Shown here one piece after another: positions 27,126 to 35,278 of a stretch of DNA of 46,751 bases. The stretch is taken from NCBI GenBank assembly GCA_013204605.1, contig JABMNI010000067.1, positions 1-46,751 on the forward strand, written 5' to 3'. The position numbers were made by a program, and so were the translations under genes. The notes below the pieces were generated by a model that was not told the origin of the DNA, made no database searches, and was given only the letters and a program-made list of their open reading frames with translations. This stretch comes from Ignavibacteria bacterium. Lineage in GTDB: Bacteria > Bacteroidota > Ignavibacteria > Kapaibacteriales > Kapaibacteriaceae. Numbering within the stretch: position 1 is the stretch's first letter; each line of letters opens with the position of its first letter.

Positions 27126-28673
27126 CTAGTGTAAAATCAGAACTTGAACAGTTTGAACAATGTCATTTTGCGTCAAAATCAAAAAATAATTTCCTGAGGG
27201 GAGGTCACGCACGTCAATATTGATATTGTCATCCATTATTTCAACCTTGGATTGGATTAACTCGTCGACAGCGATTCCTAACATGTCAAAGATTTGTACT
27301 GAACATCCATGAAGGTACTCTCTAGAACTTTGTATGTGTACTATATCGGTAGCCGGATTAGGCCAACAATGAAATTTGTCCTCGGCTTTAGGTGCGTTAT
27401 TATTGACAGAGACTGTCCATGGACTACAACGAACTATTGCTATCGTTCGATCGTCTGGGTTAACATTACTTGCTTGGTACGATACGTAAATCGTACCAGT
27501 CAGCGCATCAATAGAGTACGCAGCAATATTCAAATACTTGTGTAGTGGCAAAATCCATTTCCACGTTTTGCCAGTATCTACTGTAACAATTACTCCATGC
27601 CAATGGACAATTTGCGCGCCGATTAGAGAATCAATCTCAATTTGGACAACGAATACTCCTGGCAGGACCGGATTGAAACCGAGGCTGCAATTTGCTTCAT
27701 CATTGGTAATGGCTGACTCTAAGTATAAAACAGCTTTGGTTGTGTCTATTCCAGCAAAAAGACAAGATTGAATGTGCGCTATCCATGGAATTGTGTCGGT
27801 GGTCTGTGTACTGCGGTTCCATAACAATGGATCCCCAAAAGACCATTTTTTATGCCATGGTTTTTGTTTAGCATATGGAAACGATACTGTTGTCTCTTCG
27901 CCCCATAAACCGTTGAGGACATTTACGCGTTCAACGCTGGTAAAGGTTATTCCAGAGTCTGAAGTGCGGTACCATTCATCTCGATTGGGTGCACCAAAAA
28001 CATCTCGCCCATTGACGGCAAAGTACCACACGTTTGGGTCGTAGTAGTCAAACCTAGGGGTGATTTTCCATCCAACTCCCAGTGAGGGTGGTGGGATTTT
28101 TAGTTCACGCCAATCCCTACCATCGTTTGTGGAAACAAACATAACATTGATCTTGCCCCCAACCGCATTGATAAGACCCTTATAGAAAATCAAGTTGGGT
28201 TTAATTGGGTGAACATACATTCCGTCTATTGCCAGTGGGTATTTGGGGTGGCCGTATGCAATCGTGTCCTCAAACACAATTTCCCCTTTTCGGTAGACCC
28301 AGAAAAATTGGCGTGGGTATGGAAGGCCTTCGTTAATCTGGTCATACCCAACTACGTAACTGCCATTCCCAGGAAAATATCGAATCTGCCGTTCCTTGTT
28401 CATTGCGTACTGCCACGTGCCCCCCCTGTCATAGCTAATCTCAAAGTGAGGAGAATCACTAGAATCGTCGATAACGTCAATCTTAGCAATAACCGTATCG
28501 CCAAACGCCTGCAAGTAAGATACAGATCGGTGATTGGGCCAATAACGAAGAGTGTCGATTTTGCCATAATCCTGTCCGTATACACTTCCGCTCGCCAAAA
28601 TACTAGATACACACAATGCAACTAAAATGACCTTCTTTGACAGGAATTGCCATAATGACGTGAAGTTTATCAT
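27126..28673 (-). CDS. T9SS-exported BNR/Asp-box propeller protein
   Basis: A 515-residue secreted protein. The signal peptide ends SGSVYGQ. The body contains sialidase-like repeat motifs, for example SYDRGGTWQ, STNDGRDWRE, TSDSGITF and VDTGKTWKW, typical of a beta-propeller. The C-terminal 80 residues form a T9SS sorting domain (CWPNPATDIVHI, VQIFDMLGIAV, VRDLPSGNYFLIL). Start ATG 28673 is preferred to the TTG just before it. It lies 18 bases upstream of the split beta-helix gene and is probably its operon partner. No catalytic residues of a true sialidase are recognised. Confidence 0.8.
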   Translation of the reverse strand: MINFTSLWQFLSKKVILVALCVSSILASGSVYGQDYGKIDTLRYWPNHRSVSYLQAFGDTVIAKIDVIDDSSDSPHFEISYDRGGTWQYAMNKERQIRYFPGNGSYVVGYDQINEGLPYPRQFFWVYRKGEIVFEDTIAYGHPKYPLAIDGMYVHPIKPNLIFYKGLINAVGGKINVMFVSTNDGRDWRELKIPPPSLGVGWKITPRFDYYDPNVWYFAVNGRDVFGAPNRDEWYRTSDSGITFTSVERVNVLNGLWGEETTVSFPYAKQKPWHKKWSFGDPLLWNRSTQTTDTIPWIAHIQSCLFAGIDTTKAVLYLESAITNDEANCSLGFNPVLPGVFVVQIEIDSLIGAQIVHWHGVIVTVDTGKTWKWILPLHKYLNIAAYSIDALTGTIYVSYQASNVNPDDRTIAIVRCSPWTVSVNNNAPKAEDKFHCWPNPATDIVHIQSSREYLHGCSVQIFDMLGIAVDELIQSKVEIMDDNINIDVRDLPSGNYFLILTQNDIVQTVQVLILH

Positions 28674-29139
28674 CAATTTTACTTTCTATTTCTAAAGGAG
28701 CCGTCGCGAAACATGCACAGTTCACCGTACAAATACGTATTATCTCACACGTACAACCGTCATCCGAATAAAAGGTTACAAGAGTGCAGTGAGATGAACA
28801 GATCCAATTCTGCTGTGCTACTTAGCATCAAGTAATAAGACCTGCCCGGTCAACCTCTCACACGGAGTCTCGAAATCACTATACCCATTTCACTTCTGGG
28901 TTGTATGCCCTTTCTGCCAATAAATTTTTGGCCAAAATGATTGCTTTTGATTAGTCTACAATTTGAGGACGAAAATGAGAGCTTACGTGCTCTTCGTTGC
29001 GCTCAGTGTGACTGCAAGTATGACAATTTTCAATGTTGTGAATGAGATTTTTGATTGAGATTATCAAATGACCAGATGATCAAATGATCAAATCATCAAA
29101 GTCCGTAACTTCTCTTTCAACACAGATTGCAGGTTGCGA
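28674..29139. other. Divergent intergenic region with spacer repeats
   Basis: About 460 bases without a convincing gene. From 28990 it carries TTCGTTGCGCTCAGTGTGAC, which resembles the inverted form of the element after trhO, then TTTTTGATTGAGAT at about 29049-29062. A run built from ATGATCAA units follows (about 29072-29098). One 27-codon frame, 28975-29058, starts with a signal-like MRAYVLFVALSVTASM and has AGGA seven bases before its ATG, but it overlaps the repeats and is not credited as a gene. No clear promoter was found for either flanking gene. Confidence 0.6.
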
Positions 29140-30402
29140 ATGTTAGTATTGATTTTTGGGGCGGTGCTCATTCTTGCGTACGCAAATGGCGCCAACGATA
29201 ACTTTAAAGGCGTGGCAACACTTTGGGGAAGTGGCACGCTGGGATACAGGTCGGCGCTTGCGCTCACTACGGTGGCAACGTTTGCTGGCTCGATTTTCTC
29301 ATTCTACTTCGCTTCCGTTTTAGTAAAGAATTTTTCTGGTAAGGGGCTGGTCCCGGATGTGATAATTCATTCGCCAGAATTTATTCTGGCCATCGCGTTA
29401 GCCGCCGGCATTACAGTTTTGATTGCTACGTTTTTTGGTTTTCCAATTTCGACAACACATGGGTTAGTTGGTGCGTTGTTTGGTGCTGGTGTGGTTGCTG
29501 CTCCGTCACTGGTTAACAATAGTAAACTGGGTTTGGTATTTGTGTTGCCGTTGTTGATCAGCCCGTTTGTATCGATGCTGTTTAGTAGTACGCTATACCG
29601 TTTCTTCCACGCTTCACGGGTACGCGCCGGAGTGACCGAGGAGAGTTGCGTGTGCGTAGGAAAGCAGTGGGTGCCGGCTTCGCAGTTTGCAACATATTCG
29701 AGTGACGGTGGTGTAGCTGCAAACGTAGCGTACGCCGCACGTGCGTTGGGCGCATCTTACACGCCAGTTGCTATAAGTACTGCGAGTGAATCGTATGCGG
29801 CTAGTAGTGCAGGCACAGGTAACGTTCCGCGCATTTCGAATGCGTTTGGTACCGATGAAGGTCTTCGAATTGTGGGTAGCGTTGACTCTCAAGATGTTTG
29901 CGCAATTCAATACCAGGGGAATTTTTTAGGCGTAAACTTTCAGCCCCTTTTAAATTATTTACACTATGGGAGTGCGGCTACAGTTTCGTTTGCGCGTGGG
30001 TTGAACGATACGCCGAAGTTGGTGTCGTTGCTTTTAATTACGCAATTGCTGGATATTCCAATCTACATAAGTGTGATTGCTGCGGCGATTGCGGTGGGTG
30101 GTTTGCTGAATTCGAGAAAGGTTGCCGATACGATGAGCAACAAGATTTCGCATTTCAATAATGGACAGGGGTTCACGGCGAATTTTGTGACGGGATTGTT
30201 GGTGATTTCGGCCACGCTGTTTGGAATGCCGGTTTCGACAACGCATGTTTCGGTTGGTAGTATTTTTGGGATCGGTATGGTTAACAAGACGGCGAATACT
30301 TCCGAGATAGCGAAGATTGTTTCGTCGTGGGTGCTGACCCTACCAATTGCTGCCGTGATTAGCGGGCTTTTGTATTTCGCATTTCATTCATACAACGGAT
30401 AA
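29140..30402 (+). CDS. PiT-family phosphate/anion permease
   Basis: A 420-residue membrane protein with about ten hydrophobic segments. It carries the two family signatures in a variant form, GANDNFKGVATLWGSG near the N-terminus and FARGLNDTPKLV after a hydrophilic loop, plus the repeated PxSTTHxxVG motif (FPISTTHGLVGA, MPVSTTHVSVGS). PiT proteins carry phosphate with H+ or Na+ and also admit arsenate. ATG 29140 is chosen over TTG 29134 because AGG lies six bases before it. It is eight bases upstream of the ArsM-type methyltransferase, so arsenate, phosphate or an arsenic intermediate is the likely cargo; this is inference from context. Confidence 0.88.
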   Translation: MLVLIFGAVLILAYANGANDNFKGVATLWGSGTLGYRSALALTTVATFAGSIFSFYFASVLVKNFSGKGLVPDVIIHSPEFILAIALAAGITVLIATFFGFPISTTHGLVGALFGAGVVAAPSLVNNSKLGLVFVLPLLISPFVSMLFSSTLYRFFHASRVRAGVTEESCVCVGKQWVPASQFATYSSDGGVAANVAYAARALGASYTPVAISTASESYAASSAGTGNVPRISNAFGTDEGLRIVGSVDSQDVCAIQYQGNFLGVNFQPLLNYLHYGSAATVSFARGLNDTPKLVSLLLITQLLDIPIYISVIAAAIAVGGLLNSRKVADTMSNKISHFNNGQGFTANFVTGLLVISATLFGMPVSTTHVSVGSIFGIGMVNKTANTSEIAKIVSSWVLTLPIAAVISGLLYFAFHSYNG

Positions 30403-30410
30403 GAATTTTT

Positions 30411-31385
30411 ATGAGTCAAGGCTATTTGGAGACTACCAAGGATGTGTACCGCGAGGCCGCGGAGAATCCGCAGGTGGGACTGTGTTGTACTACAACTCCT
30501 ATTTGGACCCTGCCTGAATTACATATCCCAAAAATCATGCTCGACATGAACTATGGCTGCGGTAGCACGGTAAATCCGCGAGATCTTGTGAATAGTCCGC
30601 GGGTGTTGTATGTGGGTGTAGGGGGCGGTATGGAACTGTTACAGTTCTCTTACTTCAGCCGTCAAACGGATGGTGTGATCGGCGTTGATGTAGTTGATGA
30701 AATGCTAACGGCATGCGCTAACAACTTGAAGACCGCCGAAGAAACCAACGCCTGGTTTTCATCTGACTATGTACGACTCCTCAAGGGAGATGCGTTGAAT
30801 CTTCCTGTTGAGGACAATTCAATTGATGTGGCCGCACAGAATTGTTTGTTCAATATTTTTTCGCACGAAGATTTGAAACAGGCTTTGACGGAAATGTACC
30901 GGGTGCTAAAACCTAACGGCAGACTTGTTCTTTCAGATCCTACGTGTGAACAAGAGATGCCGCTGGAACTGCGCAACAACGACAGATTGCGCGCGCTGTG
31001 TTTGAGTGGTTCGTTGCCATTGAATGACTATATAAAAATGATAACCGACGTAGGCTTTGGCACCGTAGAAATTCGTGCGCGGCGTCCGTATAGAATTTTG
31101 GACCCATCACACTACGCCACTTCGGAGTTGATTTTCATTGAGAGCGTGGAAGTGTGTGCAATAAAGGATCCTATGCCGTCCGACGGACCGTGCGTGTTTA
31201 CCGGAAAGACCGCCATCTACTACGGCACCGAAGAATTATTCAACGATCACAACGGACACGTGCTTCTGCAAAATCAACCGCTGGCAATTTGTGACAAAAC
31301 GGCAAGTGCTTTACAGGCACTGAATAGAGGAGATGTGTTTATTTCTGAAAGCACTTATTTTTACGACGGCGGTGGCTGTTGCTAG
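30411..31385 (+). CDS. arsM: Arsenosugar-type arsenite S-adenosylmethionine methyltransferase
   Basis: A 324-residue SAM-dependent methyltransferase. It starts YLETTKDVYREAAE, then VGLCCTTTPIW (Cys25, Cys26) and MNYGCGSTV (Cys50), the SAM-binding VLYVGVGGGMELLQF (66-80), DVAAQNCLFNIF, and the C-terminal GGGCC tail. This is the pattern I know from the ArsM form annotated in arsenosugar biosynthesis, not the classical ArsM of detoxification. It methylates As(III) bound through cysteines to give methylated arsenicals. In the known pathway the radical-SAM enzyme ArsS adds the deoxyadenosyl group next; no ArsS gene is in this window. Transcribed with the PiT permease. Confidence 0.85.
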   Translation: MSQGYLETTKDVYREAAENPQVGLCCTTTPIWTLPELHIPKIMLDMNYGCGSTVNPRDLVNSPRVLYVGVGGGMELLQFSYFSRQTDGVIGVDVVDEMLTACANNLKTAEETNAWFSSDYVRLLKGDALNLPVEDNSIDVAAQNCLFNIFSHEDLKQALTEMYRVLKPNGRLVLSDPTCEQEMPLELRNNDRLRALCLSGSLPLNDYIKMITDVGFGTVEIRARRPYRILDPSHYATSELIFIESVEVCAIKDPMPSDGPCVFTGKTAIYYGTEELFNDHNGHVLLQNQPLAICDKTASALQALNRGDVFISESTYFYDGGGCC

Positions 31386-31575
31386 AAGTTTATACTTTAC
31401 TGATTACCTGAATTTGTTTTTCACTAGAACTCTCCTGGCAGTGTGAACATTTTTAGTTGCTTCACTGTCTTGATAGTTTGATCTCGTTTCGTCGCTTTAA
31501 CTCCCTTGACAAAACGAACATATTTCTCGCTGTAACTGTTTCGATGATATGATCGCTTTTTGTCGGTATATCTAA

Positions 31576-32196
31576 ATGAAGAATTTCGTATTACCGCTTG
31601 TCATTACCGCCATCCTCATCATCGTGATATTCGTGATTTTTGGAAGTTTCGAAAATTCGATTTCCATTTATCTTGAAGAGTTAAAAACCAATCCTCAACA
31701 ATATGCTGTGTATAGTTTGTTGGTTTTAACTTCCGACATTGTGCTCCCCGTTCCATCTAGCATTGTAATGTACCTGAACGGATTTGTTTTAGGTACAGCA
31801 GCAGGCACAGCTCTTTCATTTGGCTCGTTGATGGTATCAAGTCTGATTGGCTACTACTTGGGAAAAGCGTTCGGTATAAAACGCAACTCCGAGGCGCACG
31901 ACAAATCGAAATCGCTTTTGCATACGTACGGACCGATTATTGTGTTAGTGACCCGTGGCATTCCCATTCTCTCCGAAAGTGTTTGCTTTGTTTGCGGGTA
32001 CAACAACATGCCACTCCCCCGCTACCTCATGCTCAATGCGATTGGCTTTTTTCCGATTTGTGTTTTGTACGCATACCTAGGTGAAGCTGGCGGAAGCCAA
32101 GATTCATTTTTATTGGCGCTATCAGTTTCCGTCTGCATTACGGCGCTCTTCTTTGTGTCAGGCAAACTATTGCAGAACCGAAAAACACTTGCCTAG
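31576..32196 (+). CDS. DedA/TVP38-type (VTT domain) membrane protein
   Basis: A 206-residue membrane protein with about five transmembrane segments. It shows the SNARE-associated/VTT pattern: LPVPSSIVMYLNGFVLGTAAGTALSFGSLMVS (split by reentrant loops), GYYLGKAFG, and VTRGIPILSESVCFVCGYNNMPLPRYL. VTT proteins are lipid scramblases or transporters of the bacterial envelope. The 190 bases between arsM and this gene show no clear terminator, and VTT proteins are found near arsenosugar genes in other genomes as I recall, so a link to arsenic metabolism is possible but unproven. Confidence 0.8.
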   Translation: MKNFVLPLVITAILIIVIFVIFGSFENSISIYLEELKTNPQQYAVYSLLVLTSDIVLPVPSSIVMYLNGFVLGTAAGTALSFGSLMVSSLIGYYLGKAFGIKRNSEAHDKSKSLLHTYGPIIVLVTRGIPILSESVCFVCGYNNMPLPRYLMLNAIGFFPICVLYAYLGEAGGSQDSFLLALSVSVCITALFFVSGKLLQNRKTLA

Positions 32197-32261
32197 GAAA
32201 TTGTGGCCATAAATCATTCCGCCACTTATCCGCCACCTACCCGCCAAAAGAAGCCTAGTGA

Positions 32262-32269
32262 TATATTTG
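32262..32269 (+). promoter_or_regulatory. Possible -7 box of a leaderless PNP transcript
   Basis: TATATTTG fits TAnnTTTG and ends three bases before the ATG at 32273. There is no Shine-Dalgarno site between. It repeats the arrangement seen at holB and uvrC. Confidence 0.45.
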
Positions 32270-32272
32270 TAA

Positions 32273-33094
32273 ATGACCGATTACTACGAAAACATTGTTG
32301 AAGCTCGCGACTTCATCCAAAAGAGTATCACAAAGCCCCCTTCAGTGGGAGTGATCTTGGGAACGGGGCTAGGGGGCTTGGTGGATCATGTAATGGTTGA
32401 AGCCACAATTCCCTATTCCGAGATTCCGCATTTTCCGCTTAGCACGGTAGAGTCGCATCATGGAAATTTGATTTTGGGAGAGCTTTCGGGAAAGAGCGTT
32501 GTAATTATGCAGGGAAGATTTCATGTGTACGAAGGCTATACCCTGCAGCAAATTACGTTTCCGGTTAGAGTGTTGAAATTTCTGGGTATCGAAACATTGA
32601 TTGTTTCGAATGCGTGTGGAAGTATGAATCCAAATTTCAAGCGTGCAGAAATAATGCTGATGAACGATCATATAAATCTGCTTGGAAACAATCCACTAGT
32701 CGGTGTCAACGATGATAGGTTGGGTCCGAGGTTTCCAGATATGAGCGAACCATACTCACGCAAACTGTTGGGAATGGCCGAGACCGTTGCAAATGAGTTG
32801 GGCAAGAGGGTACACCAAGGCGTGTATGTTGCGGTGCCCGGACCCAATCTTGAAACGCAAGCCGAGTATAAGTTTTTGCGAACTATTGGTGCCGATGTTG
32901 TGGGCATGAGTACAGTTCCGGAAAACATTGTTGCACGTCACATGAATATGGATGTTCTTGGAATAAGCGTTGTAACTGATGAGTGCTTTCATGAATCGTT
33001 GCAACCGGTTAGCATAACGGATGTAATTGCGGCAGCCTATGAGGCCGAGCCCACAATGACAGAAATAATTAAGGGCGTAATTGAAAAACTATAA
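32273..33094 (+). CDS. Purine nucleoside phosphorylase, trimeric type
   Basis: Phosphorolyses purine nucleosides to base and ribose 1-phosphate. The 273-residue sequence has GVILGTGLGG (26-35), the phosphate-binding HHGN and GRFHVYEGY, SNACGSMN, the purine-site Glu in PGPNLETQAEY, and GMSTVPE. The purine-site Asn of mammalian PNP (TNK context) is Asp here (VTDEC). An Asp at this place favours 6-aminopurines in related enzymes, so adenosine-type nucleosides may be accepted, although Bacteroidetes homologues commonly share this residue. Being downstream of arsM, it could cleave adenine from an arsenic nucleoside; equally it may be plain salvage. Confidence 0.88.
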   Translation: MTDYYENIVEARDFIQKSITKPPSVGVILGTGLGGLVDHVMVEATIPYSEIPHFPLSTVESHHGNLILGELSGKSVVIMQGRFHVYEGYTLQQITFPVRVLKFLGIETLIVSNACGSMNPNFKRAEIMLMNDHINLLGNNPLVGVNDDRLGPRFPDMSEPYSRKLLGMAETVANELGKRVHQGVYVAVPGPNLETQAEYKFLRTIGADVVGMSTVPENIVARHMNMDVLGISVVTDECFHESLQPVSITDVIAAAYEAEPTMTEIIKGVIEKL

Positions 33095-33125
33095 ATCGTT
33101 GAAGCACATTTTCATTCCAGATTCA

Positions 33126-34157
33126 ATGCGCGTTATTCCAATAACAATTCTTTTTGCAGTTGCCGTGTTCATGCTTCCATCGTGCTCACCTACCGAAGAG
33201 TTGCGAAACTCTTTCGATGACACGTGGAGGTTGGTAGCATCGGGTCCGAACGGCGTAGCCGCCCGCTCAATGCCCGACGGCATTGTAAGCAACCCCAGTG
33301 TGTGGACACCAAGCCCCCTAACAAACTATCCTGCCGGAATTATTCGCGAATACCGCGATCTGTTGTTTGTTGTTTCGAATATCGATGCGACGATTATTGT
33401 GCTGCACAGAGACACGCTGAACGTGGTTGATACGATACGCACTGATGCTGTGGGCAAGATAAACGACATAGCATTTGCCAACGCAACTACAGCGTATGCT
33501 ACTACGGATTCTTTTGGTGTGGCTGTGATTGATTTAATTTCAAACACTGTTGTCACCACAATTCCATTTACCGAGCCCTTGTTCGGAATAGCGATTGCCG
33601 GAAATCAGATGATGGTAAGTATGCCGAACTCGAATCGGGTGGCATTGTTAGACACTCGAACCAACGCGGTAACAGTTACGCTTGATGTGCCAACCAGTAG
33701 TCCAACATTTGTTGCGGCCGACGGTTTAAATAACATTTTCGCCGTGGTGTGCATGGGCAACGGAAAGTTTCCCGGGGATACGAGACCGTTATCTACTCCT
33801 ACAATTTCGTTTGTCGACATTGCAAAACGCACAGTTGTAAAGACGCTCGATCTTACCTCGCGTGCAAGCGAAGGTCCAACGCAGATTCCCAAGGGCCTTG
33901 CCATCAATTCAACCGAGAACGCGTTCATTCCCGTTCAAAGTGGATTGTTACGAGTGAATACCAGATCGCAACTAAAGGTATCTGCCATTCAATTCGATTC
34001 GTACTCAGCGGTGTACTACAACGCCGCGCGAAGTGAATTGAACACCGTATCGCCCGATGGAAAAACTCTCACAGTATTCGACGAATTTGGCGAACAGTTG
34101 AAATCCACCGTTGTCATTTCCGATTCCATCTACAATTTCGTTGGCGTCTCTCGGTGA
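33126..34157 (+). CDS. Beta-propeller lipoprotein (YVTN-type repeats)
   Basis: A 343-residue lipoprotein from ATG 33126: signal peptide MRVIPITILFAVAVFM and lipobox LPSC with Cys20. The body repeats a short four-stranded blade pattern (LLFVVSNIDATIIVLHRDTLNVVDTI is broken into VVS.IDATI and NVVDTI parts; later SFGVAVIDLISNTVVTTI, NRVALLDTRTNAVTVTL, ISFVDIAKRTVVKTLDL), as in YVTN/quinoprotein-like propellers. A TTG at 33081 inside the previous gene would add 15 residues before the signal peptide and is unlikely. Its TGA overlaps the GTG start of pta. Ligand unknown. Confidence 0.8.
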   Translation: MRVIPITILFAVAVFMLPSCSPTEELRNSFDDTWRLVASGPNGVAARSMPDGIVSNPSVWTPSPLTNYPAGIIREYRDLLFVVSNIDATIIVLHRDTLNVVDTIRTDAVGKINDIAFANATTAYATTDSFGVAVIDLISNTVVTTIPFTEPLFGIAIAGNQMMVSMPNSNRVALLDTRTNAVTVTLDVPTSSPTFVAADGLNNIFAVVCMGNGKFPGDTRPLSTPTISFVDIAKRTVVKTLDLTSRASEGPTQIPKGLAINSTENAFIPVQSGLLRVNTRSQLKVSAIQFDSYSAVYYNAARSELNTVSPDGKTLTVFDEFGEQLKSTVVISDSIYNFVGVSR

Positions 34158-35125
34158 TTCTCGAGCAACTCCAACAACGAGCAGCGGCGATACACGCAAC
34201 CATTGCCTTTCCAGATGCCCTAGATATCCGAACATTGCGCGCTGCTATTGAACTTCATGGAAAGGGGCTCTGCAGTCCCATTCTTGTTGGCGACGAAAGC
34301 GCAGTTCGAACGCTCGCAAAAGAGTCCGGCGTTGACATTTCGAACGTTGAGATTTTTGCGCCCACAGCAAATGCAACCGATACTGCAAACGAGCTTTTGC
34401 AACGGCGTAGTGCAAAGGGATTGACATCTGAAATGGCCAACCAGTTATCGCTCAATCCGCTATACTCTGCCGGTCAACTTCTTTCAAGCGGAAAAGTACA
34501 TGCCGTTGTTGCTGGTAGCATTTCCTCGACTGCCGATGTGATTCGCGCTGCATTATATACGGTTGGGATAGCCCCCTCAACAAAAACCGTGAGCAGTTTT
34601 TTCTTGATGGTTTTGCACGACGGAACGGCGTATACGTACGCCGACTGCGGAGTGGTTCCCGTGCCAACCGTCGAGCAGTTAGTAGACATTGCCTTTGCTG
34701 CGTCGGAAAATCACCGTGCATTAACGTTGCAAGAATCACGCGTGGCATTTTTGAGTTTCAGCACAAAAGGGTCGGCACAAGATGCCTCGGTGCAAAAAAT
34801 GATCGATGCGCATGCGATGTTTGCAAGCCGGTATCCGCACATTTTGTCGGACGGCGAGTTGCAGATCGACGCAGCCATTGTGCCATCTGTAGCCGCGCGC
34901 AAGGCCCCACTTTCTCCTATTGCTGGCAACGCCAACGTGCTCATTTTTCCGGATTTAAATGCCGGTAACATCGCCTACAAAATCACCGAACGGATGGCAG
35001 GCGCTACAGCGTTGGGTCCGATTATTCAGGGTCTCTCCAAGCCCTACTGCGACCTCTCTCGCGGCTGCTCGGTTGCGGACATCGTGAACGTCGCGGTAAT
35101 TGCGGCTGTTATGGGTGCCGGGTAA
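34154..35125 (+). CDS. pta: Phosphate acetyltransferase (or butyryltransferase)
   Basis: Transfers an acyl group between CoA and phosphate, normally acetyl-CoA to acetyl phosphate. The 323-residue protein has the PTA_PTB fold: LCSPILVGDESAV, then SLNPLYSAGQLLSSGKVHAVVAGSISSTADVIRAAL, KTVSSFFLMVL, ADCGVVPVPTVEQLVDIA, VAFLSFSTKGSA, ELQIDAAI, NVLIFPDLNAGNIAYKITERM and LGPIIQGLSKPYCDLSRGC. It corresponds to the short, single-domain Pta. An acetate kinase gene is not nearby. GTG start at 34154 in a GTGA overlap with the lipoprotein gene. Confidence 0.9.
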   Translation: MILEQLQQRAAAIHATIAFPDALDIRTLRAAIELHGKGLCSPILVGDESAVRTLAKESGVDISNVEIFAPTANATDTANELLQRRSAKGLTSEMANQLSLNPLYSAGQLLSSGKVHAVVAGSISSTADVIRAALYTVGIAPSTKTVSSFFLMVLHDGTAYTYADCGVVPVPTVEQLVDIAFAASENHRALTLQESRVAFLSFSTKGSAQDASVQKMIDAHAMFASRYPHILSDGELQIDAAIVPSVAARKAPLSPIAGNANVLIFPDLNAGNIAYKITERMAGATALGPIIQGLSKPYCDLSRGCSVADIVNVAVIAAVMGAG

Positions 35126-35138
35126 GAGGCCGTTGCCG

Positions 35139-35231
35139 TGCCGGGGAGATCCTGCCGGGGAGATCCTGCCGGGGAGATCGTGCCGGGGAGATCCTGCCGG
35201 GGAGATCGTGCCGGGGAGATCGTGCCGGGGA
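35139..35231. repeat. 14-bp tandem repeat array
   Basis: Six full copies and one partial copy of TGCCGGGGAGATCS follow the pta stop. Only the last base of the unit varies (C, C, G, C, G, G). It lies between the convergent pta and hslO genes. It is GC-rich against its surroundings and contains GATC in every unit that ends in C or before the next T (GATC itself is present in all full units). Confidence 0.95.
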
Positions 35232-35232
35232 A

Positions 35233-35278
35233 CTAATTGTTGTTTGCTAATTGCTAGTTGCTAATTCCTAATTGCTAA
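35233..35278. repeat. AT-rich CTAATTG-type direct repeats over the hslO stop
   Basis: Degenerate copies of GCTAATTGCT/GCTAATTCCT follow the 14-bp array directly. The last codons and stop of hslO (minus strand, AIRN then TAG) are made of this repeat, so the repeat has replaced or extended the original 3' end of the gene. Confidence 0.7.

Noticed and set aside
28975-29058. A 27-codon frame with a signal-like start and AGGA upstream
   Set aside because: It overlaps the dispersed CTTCG/CTCAG and TTTTTGATTGAGAT repeats, is very short and ends inside a repeat; probably chance or a remnant.
32334-32378. ARGGGGCT copies as Chi or KOPS sites
   Set aside because: Both orientations occur almost equally and alternate over short distances, whereas those signals are strongly polar along a replichore; kept open for genome-wide testing.
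34452-34748. Several overlapping minus frames opposite pta
   Set aside because: Shadows of a well-matched Pta sequence with no domain signal of their own.
35139-35231. CRISPR array
   Set aside because: Units are contiguous with no spacers, only 14 bp long, and no cas gene is near.
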